A stretch of DNA of 37,445 bases from Gemmataceae bacterium (GCA_009692065.1 SHZY01000051.1:1-37445), one strand, 5' to 3'. Shown: positions 15,969 to 24,507, counted from the stretch's first letter. Notes: generated by a model not told the origin, from the letters alone. A program made the numbers and translations.

Positions 15969-16041
15969 GACGCCCAGGCGTGAGGTACTCCGAACCCCTG
16001 GGATTCCGAGTACCTCATCCCAGGGCTTGCCACCAATCCAC
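15969..16041. repeat. Inverted repeat, family B, copy 5
   Basis: Mirrored modules gtgaggtactccgaac and attccgagtacctcatcc with cctggg and ccaggg blocks, ending in gccaccaatccaca. It lies between the ABC operon and the LysR gene and may act as a terminator for the first or lie in the leader of the second. Confidence 0.85.
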
Positions 16042-16072
16042 AAAAATGGTGGCGAGCCACTAAGATGAAGGC

Positions 16073-16990
16073 ATGATCACGGACCAACTCCCCCACCTGG
16101 AGACCTTCTGCAAAGCCGCCGAGGCGAGCAGCTTCACCGCGGCGGCGCACGCGCTCGGCTTGACGCAGGCCGCCGTAAGCCAACGCATTCAGGCGCTCGA
16201 GAAAAACCTGCGGACGCCGCTCTTTCAACGCGAGGGCGGCGGCGTCCTCCTGACCGACGCGGGGCATCGACTCTATCACTTCGCTCAGCGCATCCTCGCC
16301 TTGCACGACGAAGCGCGCCAGGAAGTCAGTGGCCGTAAGGTGCCGGCGACCGGCGAACTCACGCTGGCGGCCAGCTCGATCCCTGGCGAGCATCTCCTGC
16401 CCGAGGCACTGTCATCATTCCGCCAGCGGCATCCGCACATCCAGGTCAAGGCCACGGTCACCGATAGCCAGGAAGTGCTGCAACAGGTCGAGCGCGGCCA
16501 CACGCAGCTTGGCCTGGTCGGGCGCAAGGACGACCAACCGCACCTTGAGTTTCACGCCTTCGCCTGCGACACTATGGCGCTGATTGTGCCGGCGACGCAT
16601 CCCTGGGCCAAGCGGACGCGGGTCTCGGTGAAGCAGCTCTGTGCCCAGCCCCTGATCGTGCGCGAGGAAGGCTCCGGCTCGCGATTCTGCCTGGAGCAAG
16701 CGCTGGCCGCGGCCGGTAAGTCAGCGCAGGATTTGCACGTCGTTCTCGAATTGGGCAGCAATGAAGCGATCAAGGATGCGGTGCAGCGCGGCCTGGGGCT
16801 TTCGGTGCTGTCCACGTACGCGCTCAAGAATGAACTCGAGAACGGCAAACTGCACGCCTTGCAGGTGACCGGGCTCGCGCTGGGGCGGGAGATCTACGCC
16901 GTGTGGGATCGCCGCCGCGTGCTGCCCATTCCGGCGCAGCTGTTCCTCGACCAGCTCGGCGTGTGCCAGGAGCGCCGGCCCGCTTCATAA
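16073..16990 (+). CDS. LysR-family transcriptional regulator
   Basis: The 305-residue product has the LysR N-terminal winged helix-turn-helix, with FTAAAHALGLTQAAVSQRIQALEKNL at about residues 21-46 and FQREGGGVLLTDAG after it. A substrate-binding-like domain follows at about 90-295, with LTLAASSIPGEHLLPEAL, LGLVGRKDD and LGSNEAIKDAVQRGLGLSVLS. It reads like the CysB/CysL-like or selenium-associated branch of LysR proteins, but the ligand cannot be told. LysR genes often control a divergent neighbour. Here the upstream neighbour runs in the same direction, so the target is not obvious; the downstream sterol desaturase homologue or its own gene are possibilities. Confidence 0.93.
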   Translation: MITDQLPHLETFCKAAEASSFTAAAHALGLTQAAVSQRIQALEKNLRTPLFQREGGGVLLTDAGHRLYHFAQRILALHDEARQEVSGRKVPATGELTLAASSIPGEHLLPEALSSFRQRHPHIQVKATVTDSQEVLQQVERGHTQLGLVGRKDDQPHLEFHAFACDTMALIVPATHPWAKRTRVSVKQLCAQPLIVREEGSGSRFCLEQALAAAGKSAQDLHVVLELGSNEAIKDAVQRGLGLSVLSTYALKNELENGKLHALQVTGLALGREIYAVWDRRRVLPIPAQLFLDQLGVCQERRPAS

Positions 16991-17094
16991 GCTATGCTTA
17001 TGTCCCGTCCACGTCCTATCAGGATATCCGCGTAACCCATCTGTCTCGCTTCTGCGTATGGTTCCAGTACGGCTCGGCAAAGGATGACCGATTT

Positions 17095-17174
17095 GGGAGG
17101 GCGAGGCTCCTGCCGAGCCGTGAGCTTGCAGAATACTCGACGTTCAAACGGCTCGGCAGGAGCCTCACCCTCCC
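17095..17174. repeat. Inverted repeat, family F, copy 1
   Basis: Two 26-base arms, 17095-17120 and 17149-17174, start gggagggcgaggctcctgcc and end ggcaggagcctcaccctccc, with a 28-base centre. Copy 2 is at 30873-30952 with nearly identical arms, the same spacing and a different centre. It lies between the LysR and sterol desaturase genes. Confidence 0.9.
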
Positions 17175-17237
17175 GGTTTCGTCCTTTTTTCAGGCGCTCT
17201 TGATGTGGGCGTTTGCCGAGAGAGCACAGGGTGAGGC

Positions 17238-18140
17238 ATGAATCTCGTCTCTCACGAAGCCTGGTTGCGCTTCGCCATCTTCGCGGGCGCCCTGCTCGCG
17301 GTCGGGCTGTGGGAGACTCTTGCGCCGTTGCGCAAGCCGACCGTGCCTCGTTCGGTGCGCTGGTTCAGCAACCTCGCCCTGGCGGCCATCGACACCGGTA
17401 TCGTGCGCTTGCTGATTCCGCTCGGCGTGGTCGGAGCCGCCCTCTTCGCCGAGGAGCGCGGCTGGGGCTTGTTCCGCCAGGTCGATTGGCCCGCCTGGCT
17501 GGTTATTGTGCTGGCGGTCGTGGCGCTCGATTTCGTCATCTGGCTTCAACACGTGATCTTCCATGCTGTTCCCCTCCTCTGGCGGCTGCATCAGGTTCAT
17601 CACGCCGACCTTGATTTCGACGCCAGCACCGGCGTGCGCTTTCATCCGCTGGAAATGCTGATCTCGCTCGGCGTCAAGGTCGTGGCCGTCAGCGCGCTCG
17701 GCGTGCCGGCAGTGGCGGTGGTGATCTTCGAAATCCTGCTGAGCACGACGGCGATGTTCAATCACGCCAACGTCCGGTTGCCCGGCTGGCTTGATGCACT
17801 GCTGCGGCTCTTGGTGGTGACGCCGGACATGCATCGAGTGCATCACTCGGTCGAAACCCGCGAGACGAACAGCAACTTCGGCTTCAACCTGCCGTGGTGG
17901 GATTTCCTGTTCGGGACCTACCGCGCGCAGCCCGATGCCGGGCATGAGGCGATGACGATCGGCCTGACGGCGTTCCGCGATCCGCGGGTGTGCTGGCTGC
18001 ACTGGATGCTGCTGTTGCCGTTGTGGCGCCGGCTGGGCGTCCAGGCGGAGATGGCGGGAGGTGATCCGCGCCTGGAACCGGCGGCTAGCGACGCTTCGGA
18101 GAAGCGTTGCGTGTTGGACGCTTCTTCGAAGCGTCGCTAA
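17238..18140 (+). CDS. Sterol desaturase/fatty acid hydroxylase family membrane protein
   Basis: The 300-residue product has four to five hydrophobic segments and the histidine clusters of the non-haem di-iron hydroxylase superfamily. These are HVIFH at residues 105-109, HQVHH at 118-122 and HRVHH at 199-203, with further His at 136 and 176. Such enzymes use oxygen and two iron atoms to hydroxylate or desaturate lipids in the membrane; the lipid here is unknown. ATG 17238 follows agggtgagg. Residues from about 283 to the stop (ASDASEKRCVLDASSKRR) are encoded by an inverted repeat (18086-18139), so the natural end of the protein is probably near 280. Confidence 0.9.
   Translation: MNLVSHEAWLRFAIFAGALLAVGLWETLAPLRKPTVPRSVRWFSNLALAAIDTGIVRLLIPLGVVGAALFAEERGWGLFRQVDWPAWLVIVLAVVALDFVIWLQHVIFHAVPLLWRLHQVHHADLDFDASTGVRFHPLEMLISLGVKVVAVSALGVPAVAVVIFEILLSTTAMFNHANVRLPGWLDALLRLLVVTPDMHRVHHSVETRETNSNFGFNLPWWDFLFGTYRAQPDAGHEAMTIGLTAFRDPRVCWLHWMLLLPLWRRLGVQAEMAGGDPRLEPAASDASEKRCVLDASSKRR
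18086..18139. repeat. Inverted repeat encoding the C-terminus of the sterol desaturase homologue
   Basis: Arms 18086-18106 (ctagcgacgcttcggagaag and one base) and 18119-18139 (cgcttcttcgaagcgtcgct and one base) are complementary with one mismatch or so. The stop codon TAA overlaps the right end. The repeat is read through as protein. Confidence 0.85.
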
Positions 18141-18603
18141 TCAACTCCTTGCCAGGCGATACTACCCGGATAGATTCAGTACGAATCGACCTAACCCCAA
18201 TGCCGTTCAATTGAGCCGCAAAAAAAACGCAAAGGACGCAAAAAGAAGATGCCCTCATTTTGTTGGCACGATCATCCAAATCTTGGTGGAGGAGGGAGGA
18301 GCAGGAGAAACGCGATTTTCCAGTGATTCCTGCTTTCCTGCCTTCCTTATTTTTTGCGTCTTTTGCGTTTTTTCGCGGCCACTCTTGGTTCGATTGAACG
18401 GTATTGGACCTAACCCGTATTATTCAATTCAGAAAATCCTAACCACAGAGGCACAGAGAACACAGAGAAGAGACGTCGTCGGTAGAATACGCCATGGGCG
18501 CGCTCATGAAGCGAGACTATCGCTGTAACTCATTGCCTCAATTGGTTTTCTCTGTGTTCTCTGTGTCTCTGTGGTGAAAAATTCGGACCAAGGAGAAACC
18601 GCC
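18141..18603. other. Repeat-filled intergenic region before the first SDR gene
   Basis: No gene is supported in this 460-base stretch. It contains two successive long inverted repeats. The first pairs the stretch around 18181-18247 (A-rich gcaaaaaaaacgcaaaggacg block) with that around 18349-18433 (cgtcttttgcgttttttcgc and a second copy of a gttcaatt-type end). The second pairs 18442-18469 with 18548-18575. The start codon of the SDR gene follows 28 bases after the second. Confidence 0.75.
18442..18575. repeat. Inverted repeat of cacagag type
   Basis: The left arm 18442-18469 (accacagaggcacagagaac and on) and right arm 18548-18575 match as an inverted repeat with one mismatch in 28 bases. About 78 bases lie between them, with no gene. 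This is a widespread type of intergenic repeat in environmental genomes. Confidence 0.85.
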
Positions 18604-19380
18604 GTGTCGTTCGCAAATCAGGTCGCCATCGTCACCGGCGCGTCGAGCGGCATCGGCTGGGAGCTGGCCAAGACGCTGGCGGCTCAGCAATGCGCCGTCG
18701 GCGTGGTGGCGCGGCGCAAGGATCGGCTCGAGGCACTCGTCGAGGAGATTCAGGCCGCCGGCGGCAAGGCGGCCTGTGCCGTCGCCGATGTTTCCGAGCA
18801 CGCCCAGACGCTCGCCGCCATCCATTCTCTGCGCGACCAGCTGGGGCCGGTCGATCTGTTGATCGCCAACTCCGGCGTCGGTATGCCGACCACTCTCGAA
18901 CCGATCAACATCGACGAAATCGAAATGATGTTCAAGGTCAACACCCTCGGCGTCGTCTACGCGATCGAAGCCGTTCTGCCCGAGATGCTCCAGCGCGGCC
19001 AGGGCCATCTCGTCGCCGTCTCCAGCATGGCCGCCTACCTGGGCATGCCGGGCGAATCGGGTTATTGTGCCAGCAAGGCGGCCGTCAACTATTACATGGA
19101 TGGCCTGCGCATCCAGCTGCGGCGCCGCGGCATTCACGTCACCACCGTCTGCCCCGGCTTCATCGAAACGCCGATGACCGCCGCCAACACCTTCAAGATG
19201 CCCTGGCTTCTGAAAGCCGACCGGGCCGCCGCGATGATCGTGAAGGCGCTGGGCCGCAAGAAAAAGGTCTACAACTTTCCCTGGCAAATGAGCCTGCTGA
19301 TGAAGCTGGCGGGGTGGGCGCCCGATTGGCTCCTGGAACGCATTCTGGCGGGCAAAGCCGGCAAACGCCTGGAAATGTGA
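18604..19380 (+). CDS. Short-chain dehydrogenase/reductase (SDR) family oxidoreductase
   Basis: The start is taken as GTG at 18604, with aaggag about eight bases upstream. An upstream GTG at 18571 falls inside a repeat. The 258-residue product has the nucleotide-binding TGASSGIG at residues 11-18, the NSG motif (ANSGVG) near 89, and the catalytic Ser140 or Ser141, Tyr154 and Lys158 (GYCASKAA). This is a classical SDR with a C-terminal tail (LLMKLAGWAPDWLLERIL) that looks membrane-associating. The substrate is unknown. It follows the sterol desaturase homologue and a second SDR lies nearby, which hints at lipid modification, but that is inference. Confidence 0.92.
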   Translation: MSFANQVAIVTGASSGIGWELAKTLAAQQCAVGVVARRKDRLEALVEEIQAAGGKAACAVADVSEHAQTLAAIHSLRDQLGPVDLLIANSGVGMPTTLEPINIDEIEMMFKVNTLGVVYAIEAVLPEMLQRGQGHLVAVSSMAAYLGMPGESGYCASKAAVNYYMDGLRIQLRRRGIHVTTVCPGFIETPMTAANTFKMPWLLKADRAAAMIVKALGRKKKVYNFPWQMSLLMKLAGWAPDWLLERILAGKAGKRLEM

Positions 19381-19457
19381 TCCTCACCCTTGCCTTGCCG
19401 GATAAGATGAGGATAGGTCACCTCGTCGGCCGATCTTGCCAAGGTGGAGGCCCTTTC

Positions 19458-20198
19458 ATGCCCCGATTTACTGCCAGCCTTTTGATGGTTCTGCTCGCCG
19501 CCTGTCCCGTGTTGGCTCAGGCCGACCCGCTCGTGCAGATGGGCAAAGTTCTGCAGCCCATGCTGGCGGATGCAATGCCCAAGATTCTCTATGAAAAGAC
19601 GCAAAACTGGGATCATCAGGCCATGGTCCCCGTCGGCTTGCGCTGGCACGGCTTGAAATCTTATGTCGTGAAATCGCCGCGCAATCACGGCGAATGGCAC
19701 AGGCTCTCCGTCACCTCGCAGGATCTGCGCCGCACCCTGGATTTGCAAATCTACGACGTCAAGAACCTGAGTGCTGAGAAGCAGACGTTCAAGGTCTACC
19801 TCACTTTTCAGATGGGCGCCGAATACGAACAGCAGAACTGGGCCAACGGCCTCAGGCTCTGGAGCGGCAGCGTGCGCGCCCGGGTGCAGGTCAAGGCCTA
19901 TCTGCAGTGCGAGGACACCCTGCGCTTCGACACCAGCAAGGGGCCGCTGCCCGACTTCGTCTTTCGCATGCGCGTCACCGGCGCGAAGGTCGATTACGAC
20001 AAGCTGGTGGTCGAGCACATCACCGGCCTCGGCGGCGACGCGGCAAAACTGATCGGTCAGGCGGCGCACAAGGCGATGAACCAGTGGCGCCCGTCGATCG
20101 AGCGCAACCTCTTGGCGAAGGCGGGCGATGCCATCGTCCGGGCCGCCGATACGCGCGAGATCCGCGTCGGCTTCGGGTCGCTGCTGCCCTCGAAATGA
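19458..20198 (+). CDS. Secreted protein of unknown function
   Basis: The 246-residue product begins with a signal peptide (MPRFTASLLMVLLAACPVLAQA) and follows aaggtggagg at 19441-19450, a strong ribosome binding site. The mature part starts with a helical segment (LVQMGKVLQPMLADAMPKIL) and continues with strand-rich sequence, including VKAYLQCEDTLRF and DFVFRMRVTGAKVDYDKLVV, and ends with an amphipathic helix region. It has few cysteines and no motif that I recognise. It looks like a lipid- or surface-binding soluble domain, but this cannot be claimed. It lies between two SDR genes on the same strand, 77 bases after the first. Confidence 0.85.
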   Translation: MPRFTASLLMVLLAACPVLAQADPLVQMGKVLQPMLADAMPKILYEKTQNWDHQAMVPVGLRWHGLKSYVVKSPRNHGEWHRLSVTSQDLRRTLDLQIYDVKNLSAEKQTFKVYLTFQMGAEYEQQNWANGLRLWSGSVRARVQVKAYLQCEDTLRFDTSKGPLPDFVFRMRVTGAKVDYDKLVVEHITGLGGDAAKLIGQAAHKAMNQWRPSIERNLLAKAGDAIVRAADTREIRVGFGSLLPSK

Positions 20199-20211
20199 AC
20201 CACCCAGTCTT

Positions 20212-20249
20212 CGTTTAGCGCCCGCGTGGGGCCATGCGGACGCTAAACG
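20212..20249. repeat. Palindromic repeat, family A, copy 4
   Basis: A 38-base element starting cgtttagcgcccgc and ending gcggacgctaaacg, with a mismatch in the stem, 26 bases before the second SDR gene. Confidence 0.88.
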
Positions 20250-20275
20250 AGGACCGGAATTGTTGAGGCCCAACC

Positions 20276-21055
20276 ATGAGCATCCTTGACCGCTTCCGGC
20301 TTACGGGCAAACGGCTCTTCATCACCGGCGGCAGCCGCGGACTGGGACGCGAAATGGCGCTGGCCATCGCAGACGCCGGCGCCGACGTCATCCTGGTCGG
20401 CCGCGATGTGCCGAGCCTGGAGAAGACCGCCGGCGACATCCGCGCGCTGGGCCGACAGGCGTGGACCGTTCCCGGCGATGTCGGGATTCCCGAGCAGTGC
20501 GAGGCGGCCTGCAACATCGCGCTGGCGCTGGGGCCGATCGACATTCTCATCAACAACGTCGGCGGGCGGCGTGAAAACATTCCGACCCAGGATATGCCGT
20601 TGGACAAATGGCGTGCGCTGATGGACTTGAATCTGACGAGTTGTTTCCTGTGCACCAAGCTCATCGGCAAAGCGATGATCGACCGCGGCCAGGGAGGGCG
20701 GATCATCAACATCGCCTCGATCAATAGCCTGGTGGCGGGAAAAGGCATCGCCGGCCGGCATTACGAAACGGCCAAGGGCGCCATGCTGCAGTTCACGCGC
20801 GCCACCGCGGCCGACTGGGCGCCGCATCGCATCACCGTCAACGCGATCCTGCCTGGAGGGTTCATGACGGAGCCGAACCAGCGCTGGTCGAAGCTTCATC
20901 CCGAAGTGATTGCCACGTTCCGATCGCAGATTCCGATGGGCGACTTTGGTCAACCCGAGGACCTCGGCCCGCTGGCGCTCTATCTGGCGAGCGATGCCTC
21001 GCGCTACATGACCGGGGCCGCCCTCGTCATCGACGGCGGCTATACGCTGTGGTGA
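20276..21055 (+). CDS. SDR family oxidoreductase, FabG/gluconate 5-dehydrogenase-like
   Basis: The 259-residue product has TGGSRGLG at residues 17-24, NNVGG at 93-97, catalytic Ser148, Tyr163 and Lys167 (HYETAKGAM), and the C-terminal YMTGAALVIDGGYTLW. The end and the LTGKRLFITGG start are typical of the gluconate 5-dehydrogenase and 3-oxoacyl reductase branch. Classical enzymes of this branch use NAD(P)(H). The true substrate cannot be read from sequence. It has a different subfamily look from the SDR at 18604, so the two are not recent duplicates. Confidence 0.92.
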   Translation: MSILDRFRLTGKRLFITGGSRGLGREMALAIADAGADVILVGRDVPSLEKTAGDIRALGRQAWTVPGDVGIPEQCEAACNIALALGPIDILINNVGGRRENIPTQDMPLDKWRALMDLNLTSCFLCTKLIGKAMIDRGQGGRIINIASINSLVAGKGIAGRHYETAKGAMLQFTRATAADWAPHRITVNAILPGGFMTEPNQRWSKLHPEVIATFRSQIPMGDFGQPEDLGPLALYLASDASRYMTGAALVIDGGYTLW

Positions 21056-21064
21056 AAACGACAC

Positions 21065-21116
21065 GAGCCCGCAGCGCCAGCAAGGAAATGGGCCCCCTTG
21101 CTGGCACTGCGGGCTC
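21065..21116. terminator. Inverted repeat between convergent genes; likely bidirectional terminator
   Basis: Arms 21065-21085 (gagcccgcagcgccagcaag and one base) and 21096-21116 pair with one mismatch around a 10-base loop. It lies between the stop of the SDR gene and the stop of the convergent small secreted protein gene. A half copy of the same kind, ttgcttgcgctgcgggctcg, is at about 33690-33709. Confidence 0.7.
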
Positions 21117-21128
21117 CTCAAGTCCCGA

Positions 21129-21452
21129 TCACGTTTTCTTTTTCTTCGACGGCGGAGTCACCTGCCGCGCCGGCATCTGGAATCCCGCTTGCGGGCCAGA
21201 AAAGATGTTCCGCAAGCGCATCGTGTTCCCCAGATTCGGGAAACTCGGCAGCATGCTGCCCAGATTCAACGGCGCGGGCATCATCGTCTTGTTGGACATC
21301 GCCGAAAAGTCCGGCCTGGTCATCGTTTGGCCAAAAAACGAGGAGAACGATCCACCGGTTGGCTGGAGCGCCGAGGAAAACTGCTGAGCCTGCACCGGCA
21401 ACGCCAGCACCAGGAACAGAATCGCCCCCAGGAATAACACACGTCTCTGCAA
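21129..21452 (-). CDS. Small secreted protein of unknown function
   Basis: The 107-residue product starts at a TTG ending at 21452, which follows the strong site ggaggtgaacc on the coding strand. It has a signal peptide (MQRRVLFLGAILFLVLALPVQAQ). The mature 84 residues are rich in Ser, Phe, Met and Pro (SSALQPTGGSFSSFFGQTM, LNLGSMLPSFPNLGNTM) and end with a lysine run (PPSKKKKT). No fold or family was recognised. It is isolated between convergent and divergent neighbours. The good ribosome binding site and signal peptide support a real gene. Confidence 0.72.
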   Translation of the reverse strand: MQRRVLFLGAILFLVLALPVQAQQFSSALQPTGGSFSSFFGQTMTRPDFSAMSNKTMMPAPLNLGSMLPSFPNLGNTMRLRNIFSGPQAGFQMPARQVTPPSKKKKT

Positions 21453-21831
21453 GGTTCACCTCCCGCGTTTCGAGAATCTTCCTAGCTAACCCCATGAAGA
21501 GCGGGGAGAATAGCGGCGGGGCGGATTCTGTCAAGTGAAAATCAATCAAACCACGGATCACACGGATAGCACGGATAAGAAAGACCGAGTCCGGCACGCA
21601 CTCCGTCCATGAAGTACGACAATCCGGCGCCCTGTCCTGAATTTCCCATCCGTGCCATCCGTGTGATCCGTGGTTTCTTGCCTTGCCGCTGTGCCGCCCG
21701 TGCGGCATGGTATTTTGCCAAGTTTGTTCTTTACTCTTGGCGCAAATAGCGATAAGATACTGAGGGTTTGTCAACTGCCTTTCTGCGCTCCCGCCGTCCG
21801 TCCCGCCTTATCGACCCTCCGGAGAACGCCG
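21453..21831. other. Divergent intergenic region with an acggat inverted repeat
   Basis: No gene is supported here. The region separates the small secreted protein gene from the first DUF1501 gene and must hold both promoters. It contains an inverted repeat with arms 21548-21576 (aaaccacggatcacacggat and on) and 21648-21676, matching with one mismatch in 29 bases. Confidence 0.75.
21548..21676. repeat. Inverted repeat of acggat type
   Basis: Arms of 29 bases at 21548-21576 and 21648-21676 with about 71 bases between. The arms are themselves built of short acggatca-like units. No coding function is apparent. Confidence 0.85.
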
Positions 21832-23193
21832 ATGCCTCGCCAACCCGCAAAACATCAACTACCCCGCCGCAGCTTTCTCAAGATCGGCGCGTTCGGCGCC
21901 GCCGGGCTGACGTTGCCTCAGCTCTTGAAGGCGGAGAACGCCGCCGGCATTACTTCCTCGCGGAAATCGGTGATCCTGATTTACCTTGTCGGCGGGCCGC
22001 CGCATCAGGACATGTTCGATCTGAAGCCGGACGCGCCTCGGGAGTTCCGCGGGCCGTGGAACCCGATTGCCACCAACGTCAACGGCATTCAGATTGGCGA
22101 ATCCTTTCCGAAGCTGGCGGCGATGATGGACAAGCTTGTCGTGGTGCGCTCGCTCGTCGGCAATCAGGCGGACCACGATGCCATTCAGGTGTTCAACGGA
22201 CACCACCCGCGCAAGCTACCGATCCCCGCAGGCGGTTGGCCGCAGTTCGGATCGACGGTCGCGCGTCTGCAAGGCCCCGTCGATCGGGCCACGCCGCCGT
22301 TCGTCAGCCTTTGCTACACCGCCACGCACGGGCCTTACAACGAGCCTGGCCCCGGCTTCCTCGGCGCGTCCTACACGCCGTTCCGCCCGATGGGTCCATC
22401 GCGCAACGACATGATCCTGCGCGGCGTCACCGTCGATCGCCTGGCCGACCGCCGCACCCTGCTTCGCAGCTTCGACAGCATGCGCCGCGAGGTCGATGCC
22501 ACCGGCATGATCCGCGGCATGGATACGTTCAACGAACAGGCGTTTGGCCTGTTGACCTCGTCGCGCCTGGCCGACGCTTTGGATCTGTCGAAAGAAGACC
22601 CGCGCATCGTCGCCCGCTACGGCACTGGAAACCCGACCATCATGATGGACGGCAACGGCGCCCCGCGCGTCCCGCAGAGCATGTTGATGGCCCGCCGCCT
22701 GGTCGAGGCCGGCGCTCGCGTCGTCACGCTCAACTACAGCAAGTGGGACTGGCACGGCGGCTTCAATGCGGAAGGCCGGGCCGACAACACGGTCTTCGTG
22801 CGCGAGGCCGAAGACTTCCCGATCTTCGACAACTGCGTCAGCGCCCTCGTCGAGGACCTGCACGTTCGCGGCTTGGCCGACGATTGCTCCGTCATCATCA
22901 TGGGCGAGTTCGGCCGCACGCCGCGGATCAGTGGTCAAATCGGCCGCGACCATTGGCCAAATGTCAACTGCGCCCTGCTCGCGGGCGGCGGTATGCGCAC
23001 GGGCCAGGTGATCGGCGCCACGGACCGCATCGCCGGCGAAGCGACGCGCCGCCCCGTCCACTTCGGCGAGCTGTACGCGACGCTCTACCACAACCTCGGC
23101 ATCGACGTGAACAACGCGACGATCACCGACCTGAGCGGTCGGCCGCAGTATCTTGTCGAGGATCATGGGCAGCCGATGCGGGAGTTGATCTGA
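21832..23193 (+). CDS. DUF1501 domain-containing protein, first copy
   Basis: The start is the ATG at 21832, a few bases after ggaga; it puts the twin-arginine-like signal RRSFLKIGAFGAAGLTLP at residues 11-28. The 453-residue product has the DUF1501 landmarks. These are SVILIYLVGGPPHQDMFDLKPDAP near the start, a GWPQFGSTVARL block, RRLVEAGARVVTLNY, GEFGRTPRIS and GRDHWPNVNCALLAGGGM. DUF1501 proteins are very numerous in planctomycetes, are predicted to be exported, and are thought to be related to the sulfatase/alkaline phosphatase fold. Their substrates are unknown. This copy has no adjacent DUF1549/DUF1553 partner on the same strand. Confidence 0.93.
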   Translation: MPRQPAKHQLPRRSFLKIGAFGAAGLTLPQLLKAENAAGITSSRKSVILIYLVGGPPHQDMFDLKPDAPREFRGPWNPIATNVNGIQIGESFPKLAAMMDKLVVVRSLVGNQADHDAIQVFNGHHPRKLPIPAGGWPQFGSTVARLQGPVDRATPPFVSLCYTATHGPYNEPGPGFLGASYTPFRPMGPSRNDMILRGVTVDRLADRRTLLRSFDSMRREVDATGMIRGMDTFNEQAFGLLTSSRLADALDLSKEDPRIVARYGTGNPTIMMDGNGAPRVPQSMLMARRLVEAGARVVTLNYSKWDWHGGFNAEGRADNTVFVREAEDFPIFDNCVSALVEDLHVRGLADDCSVIIMGEFGRTPRISGQIGRDHWPNVNCALLAGGGMRTGQVIGATDRIAGEATRRPVHFGELYATLYHNLGIDVNNATITDLSGRPQYLVEDHGQPMRELI

Positions 23194-23290
23194 CCGACCG
23201 AGCCGCGTCCGCAGGGAAGGGACTGCGCAGACGCCTACAAGAGCGCCGCTTTCTTTCGGGTGCGGCTCGTGTTGCGAAATCGAGGGGCTG

Positions 23291-24460
23291 ATGCTTTCCA
23301 TCCTCAACAACCCGCGCCGACACTGCAACGGCCCGACGCGGCGCGAAATCCTGCAGGCCGCCGGCGCCGGTCTTTTCGGCGTCAGCTTGCCGCGCGTTCT
23401 GGCGGCCGAGGCAAATCGGCCCACGCGATCCGGGCGCGCCCGCTCGGTGATGTTTCTCTTTCTCTTCGGCGGCCCCAGCCAGAACGACACCTTCGACATG
23501 AAGCCGGAGGCCACGGAACGCGTGCGCGGGCCCTATCGCCCGATCGCGTCGCGCACGCCGGGCTTGCTGATGTGCGAGCATTTGCCAAAGCTTGCGGCGC
23601 TGTCGGATCAGTATGCCGTTATCCGCTCGGTAACCCATCGGCACAACGATCATAACGCCTGCCATTACATTCAGACCGGCCATCCGCTGCCGCCGGCGCC
23701 GCGCGGCGCCGCCAATGTCGATGCGACCGACAAGGATTGGCCGGCGATGGGGTCCGTCGTTGAGTATCTCGATCGCCGCCGCCGATGTCACGCTCGATCG
23801 GCTCGACACGCGCCGCCGGCTCGAATCCGCCTCCGTCCGCTTGTTCGATTAGACCAGGCAACAGGCGTTCGCTCTGGCCACGTCAGGCCGGATGAGTGAG
23901 GCGATTGATATTCGCCGCGAGCCTGCGCGGATGCGCGACCGCTACGGCCGGCATCTCTTTGGCCAATCGACTCTGATGGGCCGGCCATGATCGAAGCCGG
24001 GGCCCGCTTCGTCACCGTGCTCTGGGACGCCCCCGACGGCTACAGATGGGACAGCCATGTCCACACTGCCGACGTCCAAAATCATCTGCTGCCCGGTCTC
24101 GATCAAACACTGTCGGCACTCTTGACCGATCTGCAAGAGCGAGGCCTCTTGGATGAAACGCTGGTCGTCTGCGTAGGCGAGATCGGCCGCACGCCGCGCT
24201 CGAATGAGCTCGGCGGCCGCGATCACTGGAGCTACTGTTTCCCCGCGATCCTGGCAGGCGGCGGCATTCGCGGCGGCGCGGTGTGGGGTCGCTCCGATCG
24301 CGATGCCGCCTATCCGGTGGACAATCCGGTCAGCCCCGAGGATCTGGCCGCGACCGTCTTCCACGCCCTGGGCCTGGGCGACGAGACGCGGATCATCGAC
24401 ACCCAGAATCGGCCCGTGCCGCTCGTTGAGGGCGGGGCGGCGTTGACGCGCCTGTTTTAG
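23291..24460 (+). pseudogene. Decayed DUF1501 gene, second copy
   Basis: The first 165 or so codons read as a good DUF1501 N-terminus (SVMFLFLFGGPSQNDTFDMKPEA, HNDHNACHYIQTGHP, WPAMGSVVEYLDRR). From about 23780 the homology moves to the +1 frame (DVTLDRLDTRRRL), meets an in-frame TAG at 23850, continues as QQAFALATSGRMSEAIDIRRE and RDRYGRHLFGQS to a TGA at 23988, then returns to the first frame at 23987 (MIEAGARFVTVLWD) and runs to the normal end (GEIGRTPRSN, GRDHWSYCFPAILAGGG). About 50-100 residues normally found between the first and second parts are missing. One deletion, a stop and two frame changes make a functional full-length product unlikely. Separate use of the 3' part from ATG 23987 cannot be excluded. 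Confidence 0.85.
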
Positions 24461-24507
24461 CTTCGCTACGACCCGCGACCATAAGGGAGCGGAGGACAGG
24501 GGTCACC

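Noticed and set aside
18181..18575. Possible CRISPR array from repeated cacagag and gcaaag units
   Set aside because: The units are arms of inverted repeats, not regularly spaced direct repeats, and no cas gene is present.
21768..23291. Open frame of 507 codons in another frame of the first DUF1501 gene
   Set aside because: It has the arginine-rich composition of an out-of-frame reading, while the DUF1501 motifs lie in the other frame.
23987..24460. Separate small gene encoding the DUF1501 C-terminal part
   Set aside because: It has no signal peptide and no good ribosome binding site, and it continues the frame of the upstream fragment, so it is better read as part of the pseudogene.
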